This document shows positions 36,472 through 45,658 of a DNA stretch of 64,000 nucleotides, piece after piece. Below the pieces are notes generated by a model. That model was not told the origin of the DNA, searched no databases, and saw nothing but the letters and a program-made list of their open reading frames with translations. A program made the translations under genes and the position numbers. The first letter of the stretch is position 1, and each line of letters opens with the position of its first letter. This DNA comes from Leuconostoc inhae (GTDB lineage Bacteria > Bacillota > Bacilli > Lactobacillales > Lactobacillaceae), in NCBI RefSeq assembly GCF_019656015.1, contig NZ_BPKW01000005.1, positions 1-64,000 of the forward strand, in the 5' to 3' direction.

Positions 36472-36831
36472 ATGTTAGCATACTTTATTACTGGATTAGT
36501 GGCAGTAGAGGCCATTGGTATCATGTTTATTGAAATATTTGGTTCACCAAAACAACAAGCGAAAGCATTTGATTTAGATGAATCTTTTGTCAAAATACCG
36601 GCTACTAAATCATTACTCGGTAATCAAGGGATTTATAATGGCTTACTTGGCGTGTTGATATTTGGCACAATGTTCTTGCTAGACGGGCCACAACAGATTT
36701 TAATGCTAGAAATGGAGATGGCATTCATCATTATTGCTGCAATCTATGGCGGCTTAACGGCAACACGTAAAATCATTCTGATACAAGGGTTACCAGCAAT
36801 GATTGCCTTAATTGCTCTGTACTTGAAATAA
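36472..36831 (+). CDS. DUF1304 membrane protein
   Basis: A 119-residue DUF1304 protein with four membrane helices. ITGLVAVEAIGIMFIEIF at the N-terminus and SLLGNQGIYNGLLG in the loop before the second helix are family marks. No function is established. AAGAGGATAG precedes the ATG. It stands alone. Confidence 0.88.
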   Translation: MLAYFITGLVAVEAIGIMFIEIFGSPKQQAKAFDLDESFVKIPATKSLLGNQGIYNGLLGVLIFGTMFLLDGPQQILMLEMEMAFIIIAAIYGGLTATRKIILIQGLPAMIALIALYLK

Positions 36832-36884
36832 AGCATTGACTTTGTAAGAATTATATGTGAAAATAATAAAATAGTTTAATATTT

Positions 36885-37183
36885 CGATGAAAGAAAGAGT
36901 AGAATACACTAGCTAGCTTAGTGAATACCGTGTAGTGAAAAGGTATCTGGTGTGTATTTGAAAGTAGTTCTGGAGAATATTGGTACGATGTTTTATAAAA
37001 AAGACAAAGTGCTGATCGGTAACGACCGTTAGAGCGTATGGCTATCGAAACTAATGTGTTTTCACAAAAGTTTCCGTAGTTAAGAGACGATCAGCGTGCT
37101 ATAGAACGCTGATTACTAAACGGTGGTACCGCGAGAATTCGCCCGTTATTTGTATTGATTTAATACAAATAACGGGCTTTTTT
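36885..37183 (+). ncRNA. T-box leader of brnQ
   Basis: The conserved T-box GGTGGTACCGCG is at 37122-37133 with the antiterminator arm before it. The terminator hairpin is 37141-37178 with six T. The first helix pairs AATACAC (36903-36909) with GTGTATT (36952-36958); ATC at 36945-36947 on its descending side is a candidate isoleucine specifier. Uncharged tRNA would allow transcription of the branched-chain amino acid carrier. No gene lies in this 400-nt gap. Confidence 0.9.
37141..37183 (+). terminator. Regulated terminator of the T-box
   Basis: A stem of about 16 bp from GCCCGTTATTTGTATT and its complement, followed by TTTTTT. Confidence 0.92.
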
Positions 37184-37235
37184 AATTGAATTAATATGGG
37201 CTAATTGATACGTTGTGAGAGAAGAGGGAATAAGA

Positions 37236-38579
37236 ATGAAAAAACTAGATTTTAAACAAACGATGTTGTTGTCTTCCTTAATATTTGGTATGTTTTTTGG
37301 GGCAGGAAATTTAATTTTCCCAGTACACTTGGGACAATTAGCTGGAGGACATTGGCTAACTGCCACAATTGCCTTTTTGTTAAGTGCGACAGTTATCCCA
37401 CTGTTAGCCTTAATTGCGTTATCACAAACGAGGTCGGCGGGCGTCTATGATTTAGCAAAACCATTAGGCAGCGGCTTTGCAATTTTTTTCTTGATAGCAG
37501 CACACGTGTCGCTTGGGCCAATGATTGCAACGCCACGTACTGCGACAGTAGCTTACTCGTTGAGTTTTGGTAATTGGTTACCTCAAGGTATGCAGCAAAT
37601 AGGCTTGTTTATTTTTTCAGCCATATTTTTTATGACAGTATTTTGGTTGGGCTCTCGTGAAAAAAACGTGACCAAATATATTGGTAAGTATTTAAATCCG
37701 ATTTTTGTCATTTTAATTGGCATCATATTTTTAATTGCGGTGATTCATCCTATGGGCGGATTAGCACATACACCAACATCAGCGTATCAAACCAGTGCCT
37801 TTTCATCCGCTTTTTTGGAAGGTTATAATACACTTGATGCGATAGCTGCTCTAACATTTGGCATCAGTATTGTTAGAGCAATTCAAGGACTTGGCTTTTT
37901 AGACAGCGGAACGATTGCTAAAATCACAGCCAAAACCGGTATTATTGCTATTGGTGGTATTGCAGTGATGTATATTGGTTTAATTTTACTTGGAGCAACA
38001 TCATTATCACGTTTTAATTTATCTGAGAATGGCACGATAGCGCTTATGCAAATCACAACGTATTACTTAGGTGATTTAGGTGGTGCATTCTTAGCTGTTA
38101 TGGGTATTCTGGCTGTTTTAACCACTGCTATTGGATTAACAGCATCGTTCGCACAGGATTTTCATCGTATTTTTCCAAAATTATCCTATAAAAAATGGTT
38201 ATTTGTCACAATATTTTTGTCATTTATCGCGTCAAATTTTGGTTTGGATACAATTATTAGTTGGGCATTACCAGTGTTAATGTTTTTATATCCAATTGCA
38301 ATTACCTTAATATTATTGGGCGTACTATCACCACTGTTTAATAATGCGCGTATTGTGTACTTACCCACAATGATATTAACATTTATTCCGGCTATTTTAG
38401 ATGGTATAAAAAACTTGCCAGCTCATATTTCTGGGAGTGCGACTATCGAACCTTTAGTATCGTGGTATACAAATCATATACCATTAGCTGATGTTGGCCT
38501 AGAGTGGGTCATCACAACGATAGTTGGCTTTGTTATTGGCTTTGTTTTGTATAAAATTCAAAGCCAAAGGCTGCTTTAA
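37236..38579 (+). CDS. brnQ: Branched-chain amino acid carrier
   Basis: A 447-residue, 12-helix LIVCS-family carrier importing Leu, Ile and Val with a cation. The N-terminal SSLIFGMFFGAGNLIFPVHLG and, in the second helix pair, LGPMIATPRTATVAYSLSFG are family hallmarks. ATG 37236 follows AGAGGGA. It is controlled by the upstream T-box and followed by a strong terminator. Confidence 0.95.
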   Translation: MKKLDFKQTMLLSSLIFGMFFGAGNLIFPVHLGQLAGGHWLTATIAFLLSATVIPLLALIALSQTRSAGVYDLAKPLGSGFAIFFLIAAHVSLGPMIATPRTATVAYSLSFGNWLPQGMQQIGLFIFSAIFFMTVFWLGSREKNVTKYIGKYLNPIFVILIGIIFLIAVIHPMGGLAHTPTSAYQTSAFSSAFLEGYNTLDAIAALTFGISIVRAIQGLGFLDSGTIAKITAKTGIIAIGGIAVMYIGLILLGATSLSRFNLSENGTIALMQITTYYLGDLGGAFLAVMGILAVLTTAIGLTASFAQDFHRIFPKLSYKKWLFVTIFLSFIASNFGLDTIISWALPVLMFLYPIAITLILLGVLSPLFNNARIVYLPTMILTFIPAILDGIKNLPAHISGSATIEPLVSWYTNHIPLADVGLEWVITTIVGFVIGFVLYKIQSQRLL

Positions 38580-38617
38580 AATGAGCGCAATATAGATGAC
38601 GCAATAAAATTTAATTG

Positions 38618-38663
38618 ATAGTGGATAACAATGCCTTTAGTTGCGTGTTATCCACTATTTTTA
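38618..38663 (+). terminator. Terminator of brnQ
   Basis: ATAGTGGATAACA (38618-38630) pairs with TGTTATCCACTAT (38646-38658), then five T. Confidence 0.92.
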
Positions 38664-38776
38664 TAGTCAACGGTAACAACTAAATTGTCATCTGCCTAAG
38701 TAAAAAAGATCGAATTAAAACCATCCTTGCGGTAGAATATAAGGGTTGGTAAATTTAAAAAAATAGGTGTTTAAAT

Positions 38777-40024
38777 ATGGTGTTTGATCGATATAAAAAT
38801 AATATTATTTTAGCCATTTCAACTATCGTACTTGGCTTGATAGTTGGTTTGAGTTCTATGTTATTGGGGTTGTTTCTGGATTTAATAGAGCATTTATTCT
38901 TGCGTTATGAAGAAACTGCAAAAATACCAGCACCAGTGGGGACAATGCCTATTGATCGGTTATTTTCAGTAGTCATTGGTGCCGTCGTTGTTGCAGTGAT
39001 TTGGTGGTTTTTACGAACTAAAACAAAAGCGCCAGTGAGTATAAAAAAAGCGCTCAATGGCGAACAAATGCCATTTTGGCAAACAGTCTTACATGTTACC
39101 ACACAAATATTTTTTGTGGGTACGGGTGGTTCTGTTGGTCGAGAACTCGCACCTCGAGAAGCAGGCGCCTTATTGGCTCAAAAATGGGATAACTTATTGC
39201 AGAAGTTGCATGTACCAGCACTATCACAGTCAGATCGGCGATTATTAATGACGGCAGCGGCAGGTGCAGGATTTGCTGGTATATATATTGCGCCGTTTAC
39301 TGGCATGCTCTTTTCTGTTGAAGTATTATTTAAAAAATTGACCTTACGTACAGTGGCTGTCAGTTTGACTATGTCAACGATTGCGATGTTTGTAGGGTCT
39401 TTAGTGAAAGGATTTCATCCTTACTATCTCGTAGGGGATGCCAAATTTTCGGTCATTAGTTTTGCGCTTATTTTTATTTTAGCGCCAATTGCCGGTGTAG
39501 CTGGTGCACTATTTAGAAAATTATGTCAGTGGGCTGAAGGAAATCAAACAAAAAATAAGCAAATATTGTGGCAGTTGCCGGCTATGGGGTTGATAACTGG
39601 TTTAATTGCTTTAATATTTCCTGAAATCATGGGAAATGGGCGGTCATTAGCACAATTAGCAATTAGTAGCAGCAGTCAAAAAATGATGATGATTTTATTA
39701 ATTGGCAGTATGCTAAAGGTAATTGTCACGGTACTAACGATTCGTGCTGGCACTTCAGGTGGTACATTAACACCAGCAATAGCCATTGGTGCAGCTATTG
39801 GTGCAATTATAGGGTTAATGCTCATGCCGTGGCTACCGGCGGTGTCCATTTGGCAATGTGCGATAATAGGCGCTGGGACACTACTAGCTGCGTCCCAACA
39901 AGCACCGTTTATGGCTATGTTCATGCTAATTGAAATTTGTCATTTGGATTCGTCGGCCTTACTACCAATGGGAGTGGGTATTTTAATAGCAACTGCTGTA
40001 TCGAAAAAAATATTGGCTAAGTAG
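38777..40024 (+). CDS. ClC-family chloride channel/antiporter
   Basis: A 415-residue ClC protein with about ten membrane helices. The three anion-site loops are recognisable: GTGGSVGRELAPREAGA (GRE, carrying the gating Glu), AGAGFAGIYIAPFTGMLFSVEV, and GTSGGTLTPAIAIGA. No C-terminal CBS domains. The role is probably chloride/proton or fluoride exchange in acid or halide stress; which cannot be told. Monocistronic. Confidence 0.9.
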   Translation: MVFDRYKNNIILAISTIVLGLIVGLSSMLLGLFLDLIEHLFLRYEETAKIPAPVGTMPIDRLFSVVIGAVVVAVIWWFLRTKTKAPVSIKKALNGEQMPFWQTVLHVTTQIFFVGTGGSVGRELAPREAGALLAQKWDNLLQKLHVPALSQSDRRLLMTAAAGAGFAGIYIAPFTGMLFSVEVLFKKLTLRTVAVSLTMSTIAMFVGSLVKGFHPYYLVGDAKFSVISFALIFILAPIAGVAGALFRKLCQWAEGNQTKNKQILWQLPAMGLITGLIALIFPEIMGNGRSLAQLAISSSSQKMMMILLIGSMLKVIVTVLTIRAGTSGGTLTPAIAIGAAIGAIIGLMLMPWLPAVSIWQCAIIGAGTLLAASQQAPFMAMFMLIEICHLDSSALLPMGVGILIATAVSKKILAK

Positions 40025-40132
40025 ATTACGTATCGTATCAACTTTAATCAGGTTACCTCATAGTGCAATCCGATTAAAGTTGATGTATCAGCCTTTTAGT
40101 AGATGATAATCAGCTATTAGCAATCTATCCGT

Positions 40133-40163
40133 GCGCAATTAAAGGTTGCTAATTGCGGTTTTT
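40133..40163 (+). terminator. Probable terminator after the ClC gene
   Basis: CGCAATT 40134-40140 pairs with AATTGCG 40151-40157, then T residues. A second inverted repeat at about 40041-40083 lacks a T-run. Confidence 0.6.
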
Positions 40164-40244
40164 AGTGGCTTAATTGCTATACTTTTCTTGCCTAATACAG
40201 CATAATTAGGTTGAGTTAAATAACTAGAAATGAGGATTGATGTG

Positions 40245-40643
40245 ATGGCTAATTTATTACCGCAGCAGCTCAAAAAGTATCGCTCTGATTTAAACATGTC
40301 ACAAGAGGATGTCGCCGATAAGTTATTTGTTTCGCGACAAGCTGTATCACGCTGGGAATCTGGAGATGCAACACCAGACTTAACGAACCTGATTAAATTA
40401 ACTGAGATATTTAAGTGTTCCCTTGACAGTTTGGTGCTAGGAATCGAAGAAAATAAGGCCAATTCTAGTGAGCCTGAAATCGACAGTAATGAATTTACTT
40501 TTGACCCACGTCACGGGGAATATGTGCGCCGCCATAAGAATATGAACTTTTGGGAATTTTTAGCCGGTTATTGGTGGCTGATTTTTCCTGTTGGGGCATT
40601 CTTGAGTTGGTTTGTACCGGCGATCGTTGAAGCTTTTAGATAG
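40245..40643 (+). CDS. XRE-family regulator with a membrane segment
   Basis: A 132-residue protein. An N-terminal XRE helix-turn-helix (about 8-62) with LNMSQEDVADKLFVSRQAVSRWE is joined to a C-terminal hydrophobic segment (about 108-128). Such membrane-tethered XRE proteins are common in Lactobacillales; the target is unknown. ATG 40245 follows GAGG by 9 nt. Confidence 0.85.
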   Translation: MANLLPQQLKKYRSDLNMSQEDVADKLFVSRQAVSRWESGDATPDLTNLIKLTEIFKCSLDSLVLGIEENKANSSEPEIDSNEFTFDPRHGEYVRRHKNMNFWEFLAGYWWLIFPVGAFLSWFVPAIVEAFR

Positions 40644-40653
40644 TTTAAACACC

Positions 40654-40688
40654 AAAAAGGATCAAACATTTTTTGTTTGATCCTTTTT
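40654..40688. terminator. Bidirectional terminator
   Basis: A 15-bp perfect stem (40654-40668 with 40674-40688) between convergent genes. Confidence 0.92.
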
Positions 40689-40692
40689 AAAC

Positions 40693-41025
40693 TTATTTAT
40701 TTGCTTCTAAAGTAATCACATTGCCCTCGGAATCTTTGATTTTAAAAGCAATTTTATTACCAAAGCGTTCCTCAGGGTTGCCGATAATAGGGATGAAGTT
40801 ATTACGTAGATGCTTAAGTAGATCTTCTTGACGATCTCTAACTAATAGTTCAAGTGTATCAGTCGGTTTGCCAGTAACAAAAGTAATGTCGTTACCGTCT
40901 AGCATCAAATGTCTACCACTTTCATGACCTGATTGAGGTAAATCGAAAACATCACGCCAAAAACGATAGGCGCGATTGATATCAGTTGCTGGAATTGTTT
41001 TAATGTTAAGTTTACGTGGTTTCAT
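40693..41025 (-). CDS. VOC (glyoxalase-fold) protein
   Basis: A 110-residue single-domain VOC protein: KTIPATDINRAYRFWRDVF at the N-terminus and KIKDSEGNVITLEANK at the C-terminus, as in bleomycin-resistance/glyoxalase relatives. The C-terminal Glu is kept, but other metal ligands are not evident. Substrate unknown. Divergent from the ABC-F gene. Confidence 0.8.
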   Translation of the reverse strand: MKPRKLNIKTIPATDINRAYRFWRDVFDLPQSGHESGRHLMLDGNDITFVTGKPTDTLELLVRDRQEDLLKHLRNNFIPIIGNPEERFGNKIAFKIKDSEGNVITLEANK

Positions 41026-41126
41026 AATATCTATAAGTATAGCTGAATTGAATTAGTTTTCAAGATATTTATTGATAATAAGATTTCTAGCGACATATCA
41101 ACTGAAAATATGTTATACTCAAAGCT

Positions 41127-42683
41127 ATGGCATTATTAGAAATCAGTGGGCTTTCAATGGCCTACGCAGAAAAAACTTTATATGAAGACGCAGCATTCGA
41201 GTTGCAACAAGGCGAGCACATGGGAATTGTCGGCCAAAACGGTGCTGGTAAGTCAACGCTTATCAAAATCGTTACGGGTCAAGAATTACCTTTGTCTGGT
41301 AAAATCGAATGGCAAAAAGGCCTCAAAATTGGCTATTTGGATCAATATGCAGAGATTCCAGATGGTATGGATTTGATTGCTTTTTTGCATACTGCTTATC
41401 AAGACCTTTATGATAAACAAGATCGCATAACAGACCTTTATAATGAATACGCGGAATCAATGAACGATAAATTGTTGGAACGCGCTGGACGTATGCAAGA
41501 AGAACTTGATGCGGCTGGATTTTATGATGTCGACACAAAGATTGAACGTGTCATTTCTGGACTTGGTTTAGAGGCAATTGGACGTGATCGCGAGTTGGAT
41601 CAAATGTCTGGTGGCCAACGTGCTAAAGTTATTCTGGCAAAATTGTTGCTTGAAAATGATGATGTGATTATTTTAGATGAACCAACGAACTATTTAGATG
41701 TAGCTCATATTGAATGGTTAGAAGATTTTTTGCAGAGTTACGAAGGCTCAGCCATGATCATTTCTCATGATTTTGACTTTTTAGACAAAGTAACTAATGC
41801 TATCATTGATTTGTCATTCGGGAAAATCACCAAGTTCCGTGGTTCGTTTAAAAAAGCGATGCGTCAAAAAGAGGAACGTTCAGAGCAACAATTACGCCAA
41901 TATGAAAAGCAACAAGGCGAGATTGAAAAAGCACAAAAGTTTATTGCCAAAAACAAAGCACGTGCCTCAACATCTAAACAAGCCAAGTCACGTGAAAAGA
42001 TGTTGGCGCGTATGGATAAGGTTGATCCACCGTCTGAAGCACTGCAAGCTAAGTTTAACTTCCCTTATGTGAATTCACAGTCTGCTAATGCTTTGGCCGT
42101 CAATGATTTATCAGTGGGTTATGTTACACCAGTTTTGGAACCAGTCACATTTTCAATTACGACAGGACAAAAGCTTGTCTTCAAAGGATTTAATGGGGCT
42201 GGTAAGTCAACACTGATTAAGTCGATTTTAGGTCTTATTCCATCACTACATGGGGAAGCTGAATTCTCACCATCGGCCATTGTCAATTATTTTGATCAAG
42301 ACTTAGAATGGGATGACGATACCAAGACACCACTAAGAGAGATGCAAGATCGGTTCCCTAAGCTAGAGCCAAAGGCATTACGGACACGTTTAGCAGCTGC
42401 TGGTATCAACGCAGAGAATGCACAGAAACAAATGCAATTACTTTCCGGTGGTGAACAGACTAAGGTTAAGTTGGCCATTATGGAAATGAAGCCAAGTAAT
42501 TTCTTGATTTTAGATGAACCAACCAACCATTTGGATGAAGTTACAAAAAACGCACTTCGTTCAGCAATCGATAAATTTCCAGGGAATGTCATTATTGTTT
42601 CCCATGAGGTCAGTTTTACTAAGGGTCTTGGAGACCGTGAGTTAAACGTTGCTGCTTTATCATTTAAAAAAGAATCAGAATAG
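41127..42683 (+). CDS. ABC-F family ATPase
   Basis: A 518-residue soluble protein with two ABC domains and no membrane part. Domain 1: GQNGAGKSTLIKI, MSGGQRAKVILAKLL, VIILDEPTNYLD. Domain 2: GFNGAGKSTLIKSIL, LSGGEQTKVKLAIM, FLILDEPTNHLD. A charged linker (about 240-310) joins them. The YkpA/YbiT-like architecture suggests a ribosome-associated translation factor, not a transporter. Resistance to a drug is not implied. Monocistronic. Confidence 0.9.
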   Translation: MALLEISGLSMAYAEKTLYEDAAFELQQGEHMGIVGQNGAGKSTLIKIVTGQELPLSGKIEWQKGLKIGYLDQYAEIPDGMDLIAFLHTAYQDLYDKQDRITDLYNEYAESMNDKLLERAGRMQEELDAAGFYDVDTKIERVISGLGLEAIGRDRELDQMSGGQRAKVILAKLLLENDDVIILDEPTNYLDVAHIEWLEDFLQSYEGSAMIISHDFDFLDKVTNAIIDLSFGKITKFRGSFKKAMRQKEERSEQQLRQYEKQQGEIEKAQKFIAKNKARASTSKQAKSREKMLARMDKVDPPSEALQAKFNFPYVNSQSANALAVNDLSVGYVTPVLEPVTFSITTGQKLVFKGFNGAGKSTLIKSILGLIPSLHGEAEFSPSAIVNYFDQDLEWDDDTKTPLREMQDRFPKLEPKALRTRLAAAGINAENAQKQMQLLSGGEQTKVKLAIMEMKPSNFLILDEPTNHLDEVTKNALRSAIDKFPGNVIIVSHEVSFTKGLGDRELNVAALSFKKESE

Positions 42684-42691
42684 GAATTATC

Positions 42692-42717
42692 AAAAACGCT
42701 TTTGAGCGTTTTTTTTG
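42692..42717 (+). terminator. Terminator of the ABC-F gene
   Basis: AAAACGCT-TTTG-AGCGTTTT with a T-run. Confidence 0.88.
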
Positions 42718-42727
42718 TATGTTTAGG

Positions 42728-42756
42728 TTGACATTTGAAACATAGTAAACCATAAT
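42728..42756 (+). promoter_or_regulatory. Promoter of birA-bioY
   Basis: TTGACA 42728-42733, 17-nt spacer, CATAAT 42751-42756; the -10 lies between the arms of the BirA-like operator. Confidence 0.75.
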
Positions 42757-42773
42757 TATATAATAAGTTTACT
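42744..42773. promoter_or_regulatory. Candidate BirA operator
   Basis: AGTAAAC (42744-42750) and GTTTACT (42767-42773) are inverted 7-bp arms spaced by 16 bp, the geometry of Gram-positive BirA boxes. It overlaps the promoter, so biotinyl-AMP-BirA would repress its own operon. Confidence 0.65.
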
Positions 42774-42802
42774 TTAAAGTATGATACAAATGAGGAAAAA
42801 AT

Positions 42803-43783
42803 ATGAAAACAGATGAGCGTATTCTACAATTTTTTGCCGAACATGAAGGAGAATATTTAAGTGGCGAGACTTTAGCTAAAAATTTAGATATTAGCCGCGC
42901 AGCCGTATGGAAAGTTATTAAAAAATTGACAGAGCAAGGACATACGATTGATAGTCAGCACCATGTTGGCTATCGTTACCAAAGTGGTAACGTTTTGAGT
43001 ATACCGATGATTAGACAATTGGCGCATAGCGACTGGCAAATAAAGCTGTTTGATTCCATTGATTCAACAAATACCTATGCAAAAGAGGCGTTGACTCGTG
43101 GTGATGTGACGGTACCTACTATGATTGTTGCTAATCAGCAAATTGGTGGTCGTGGGCGTTTAGGTCGTACTTTTGTATCACCCTCAGACACAGGTTTGTA
43201 CATATCGTTTGCTTTACCACTACCATTGGGAACATCGGTAGTACCTGGATTATTGACAACTGGTACTGCTGTTGCGGTTTCACGGGCTATTAAGCAAACG
43301 ATTGGCATTGAATTAGACTTTAAATGGGTTAATGATTTGTTATTTGAAAATCGCAAAGTTGGTGGTATTTTAACTGAAGCAGTGATGGATTTTGAAAGTC
43401 AGCAAGTATCAGCAATTATTGTAGGTATTGGGTTGAATTTACGACAACCGTATAATTTAGATGCCACATTAGAAAATAAAGTTGGTGGCATGGTTGAACA
43501 CTTGACTGTATCACGTAATGTGATTGTCGCTGCATTACTCGATGAATTTGTTAAATTGTATGCGGAATACACTGATGGCTCATTTTTAACAGCATATCGT
43601 CAACGTAATATTGTCATAAATCAAACTGTAACACTGAAATATGGTAAAGAAATCGTAACAGGTATAGTAAAAGAAATTGATGATCAAGGACAATTGCTTG
43701 TAGATACAGGTGATGATATCAGAACGATTAATTCTGGGGAAGTATTGAAAGTACAATTGCCAAATAATAGCTATCGTGGTTAA
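42803..43783 (+). CDS. birA: Biotin-protein ligase / biotin repressor
   Basis: A 326-residue bifunctional BirA. An N-terminal winged helix (about 1-65; SGETLAKNLDISRAAVWKVI) binds DNA. The ligase domain has QIGGRGRLGRTFVSP (biotinyl-AMP loop), KWVNDLLFENRKVGGILTE and a C-terminal SH3-like part. It attaches biotin to acetyl-CoA carboxylase carrier protein. AATGAGGA precedes the ATG; bioY follows after 32 nt. Confidence 0.94.
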   Translation: MKTDERILQFFAEHEGEYLSGETLAKNLDISRAAVWKVIKKLTEQGHTIDSQHHVGYRYQSGNVLSIPMIRQLAHSDWQIKLFDSIDSTNTYAKEALTRGDVTVPTMIVANQQIGGRGRLGRTFVSPSDTGLYISFALPLPLGTSVVPGLLTTGTAVAVSRAIKQTIGIELDFKWVNDLLFENRKVGGILTEAVMDFESQQVSAIIVGIGLNLRQPYNLDATLENKVGGMVEHLTVSRNVIVAALLDEFVKLYAEYTDGSFLTAYRQRNIVINQTVTLKYGKEIVTGIVKEIDDQGQLLVDTGDDIRTINSGEVLKVQLPNNSYRG

Positions 43784-43815
43784 TTATCAACAGACTAGAA
43801 AAAATTGGAGAAAAA

Positions 43816-44352
43816 ATGAATTCAAATACACAACGCATTGCTATTACTGCGGTACTAACAGCACTATTACTTGCTGTCGGACCATTAGCGATTAATATTG
43901 GACCAATTCCAATGACTTTACAAACACTCATTATTGCCTTAGTAGCCTCGGTGTCGTCAACGCGTGTGAGTTTAACAGCTATTGGCTTGTATTTATTATT
44001 GGGTGCTTTTGGATTGCCAGTATTTGCTGGTTTCAAAGGTGGTTTTGTTTTCTTAGTCGGACCAACAGCTGGTTATTTATGGTCATTTCTGCTGTTCGCA
44101 CCAATTATCGGTCTATCTTTTAAAAAATGGGACAATGTGTGGGGATTAATTGTGACAAATATTTTAGCTTCAGTGGTTAACTTAACAATAGGTACGATTT
44201 GGTTAATTATGAATATGCATATGTCCATTGCAGCAGGTATTGCAGCTGGAATGACACCGTTTGTGCTATCGAGTGCTTTTAAAATTACGATCGTTGTGAT
44301 CGTTGCGTTGGCAGTCAGAAAAGTACAAACACGAACATCGCTAGCGTTTTAA
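43816..44352 (+). CDS. bioY: Biotin ECF transporter S component
   Basis: A 178-residue, six-helix BioY. PIPMTLQTLIIALVAS, LLLGAFGLPVFAGFKGG and GPTAGYLWSF are the family motifs. It imports biotin, probably with the shared ECF module encoded elsewhere. Cotranscribed with birA, so repressed when biotin is sufficient. Confidence 0.94.
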   Translation: MNSNTQRIAITAVLTALLLAVGPLAINIGPIPMTLQTLIIALVASVSSTRVSLTAIGLYLLLGAFGLPVFAGFKGGFVFLVGPTAGYLWSFLLFAPIIGLSFKKWDNVWGLIVTNILASVVNLTIGTIWLIMNMHMSIAAGIAAGMTPFVLSSAFKITIVVIVALAVRKVQTRTSLAF

Positions 44353-44404
44353 AAAAATAGTTTAAGTTTTGTGGTATACTCATTAGCAAAAGTGAGGTTG
44401 AACT

Positions 44405-44923
44405 ATGTTGCGTTCCGTTTTAATTTTTCCTAATTTGAGTCAGATGACAGATGTTAACAAGATTCGTCGCTGTTATGATAATTTGTATCAACACATTGCA
44501 CCACATATCTCACTTGTTTTTCCTTTTGACAATGACTTGGCGGACGAAAAAATTGTTCAAGTTGTGACTGATGTCATTAAGAGACAGCAACAATTTAATA
44601 TACGACTGACTGCCATTTCGGGAGATCCTGAGCATGGCTATGTTTGGTTAGTGGTTGATCAAGGATCAAAAATATTAACTGAGTTACATGATGCCTTATA
44701 TGCTGAACCAATTCTTAATTCTTATTACCGAGAAGATCTGCCTTATCAACCGCATGTCACTGTTGCACAGGGATTATCGTTTCTGCAAGCTGAACATCTG
44801 ATGACAGCACTGCAAAAAGAAACGTATGACTTAACAGCGACAGTCACAGAAGTAGCGATTGAACATATATTAGAGAACAATGATTCAGCTGTTTTCACTA
44901 CGATTGTTTTAGATGAAAATTAG
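44405..44923 (+). CDS. 2'-5' RNA ligase-like 2H phosphoesterase
   Basis: A 172-residue protein of the 2H phosphoesterase/YjcG type. The two catalytic histidine motifs are HISLVFPF (about 38-45) and HVTVAQGL (about 119-126). Members cleave or form 2',5'-phosphodiester or cyclic phosphate bonds; the real substrate is not known. Overlaps the next gene by 11 nt. Confidence 0.85.
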   Translation: MLRSVLIFPNLSQMTDVNKIRRCYDNLYQHIAPHISLVFPFDNDLADEKIVQVVTDVIKRQQQFNIRLTAISGDPEHGYVWLVVDQGSKILTELHDALYAEPILNSYYREDLPYQPHVTVAQGLSFLQAEHLMTALQKETYDLTATVTEVAIEHILENNDSAVFTTIVLDEN

Positions 44924-45365
44924 AATTATTGGCCCAGTTGGTAGTGGAAAAACAACCTTGGCACATAAAATAGCAAGTACTGAGCATTATCCAGTGACAT
45001 CACTAGATGACTTAAACTGGGAACGACATGCAACGGGAGATAGGCATCGTACGTCATCAGAAATACAAGTTTTACTACAAGTGATTATCGAGCAAAATGA
45101 CTGGATAATTGAAGGCGCTCAGTTCCGTGAAGGTCAGGACTGTTTTGCTTGGGCTGATGTCATTTATGTGTCGGATCCGCCTTACTACAAAAATTTATAT
45201 TATATCTTGAAAAGATGGCTCAGCAATCGTTTACATGGCGGTCCTAAACAATATCGGCACTTACGGTTATTTTTTAAATGGCAAAACAATTGGCTTAAAA
45301 ATGATCGTAATGAGGTATATCGGCTATTAAAAAATTATAATAAAAAAGTAATAATCATACGATGA
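44913..45365 (+). CDS. P-loop kinase-like protein (FlaR/topology-modulation type)
   Basis: A 150-residue adenylate-kinase-like P-loop protein. Walker A is GPVGSGKTTLAHKIA (about 6-20), followed by SLDDLNWERHATGDRH and a lid-like Arg region with RWLSNRLHG. Annotated in relatives as a DNA topology modulation protein, with weak support. The end, near 45365, is a few residues shorter than typical. Confidence 0.8.
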   Translation: MKIRIIGPVGSGKTTLAHKIASTEHYPVTSLDDLNWERHATGDRHRTSSEIQVLLQVIIEQNDWIIEGAQFREGQDCFAWADVIYVSDPPYYKNLYYILKRWLSNRLHGGPKQYRHLRLFFKWQNNWLKNDRNEVYRLLKNYNKKVIIIR

Positions 45366-45373
45366 AACAAAGT

Positions 45374-45402
45374 TTGACAAAATAAAAAAATTAGAATAAA
45401 AT
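45374..45402 (+). promoter_or_regulatory. Promoter of the lysine-riboswitch operon
   Basis: TTGACA 45374-45379, 17-nt spacer, TAAAAT 45397-45402. Confidence 0.75.
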
Positions 45403-45420
45403 AAAAACAATAAGAAAATC

Positions 45421-45576
45421 ATAGAGGTTGCCATAACCAAAAGTCACTCGTGGAGTATTGATAGATACTGTGAAACGGGCAAAAGGGGCTGTGGCCGAAG
45501 CGCTGATACTATCATATCAGTAAGCTGGGTCATTAGTTAATAACTAATGGACTGTCGCGTTTGCGGGGTGCTATGA
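45421..45576 (+). ncRNA. Lysine riboswitch (L box)
   Basis: Matches the L box in order: ATAGAGGTTGC at the 5' side, GGGGCTGTGGCCGAAGCG (45485-45502 region), GCTGGGTCATTAG and the closing GGACTGTC (45549-45556), ending with GGGGTGCTAT, which pairs with the 5' side. A terminator follows at 45599-45637. It controls alr and asd. Confidence 0.9.
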
Positions 45577-45598
45577 CAGAAACGATTGTTTTATTGCG

Positions 45599-45637
45599 AT
45601 CCGTGACTGCCATACTTGGCAATCACGGATTTTTATT
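45599..45637 (+). terminator. Regulated terminator of the lysine riboswitch
   Basis: ATCCGTGACTGCCA (45599-45612) pairs with TGGCAATCACGGAT (45617-45630; one A-C mismatch), then TTTT. Confidence 0.9.
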
Positions 45638-45658
45638 TTAGATGAAAAGAGTACAAAA

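Noticed and set aside
40041-40083. Inverted repeat as a second ClC terminator
   Set aside because: It has mismatches and no T-run; the hairpin at 40133-40163 fits better.
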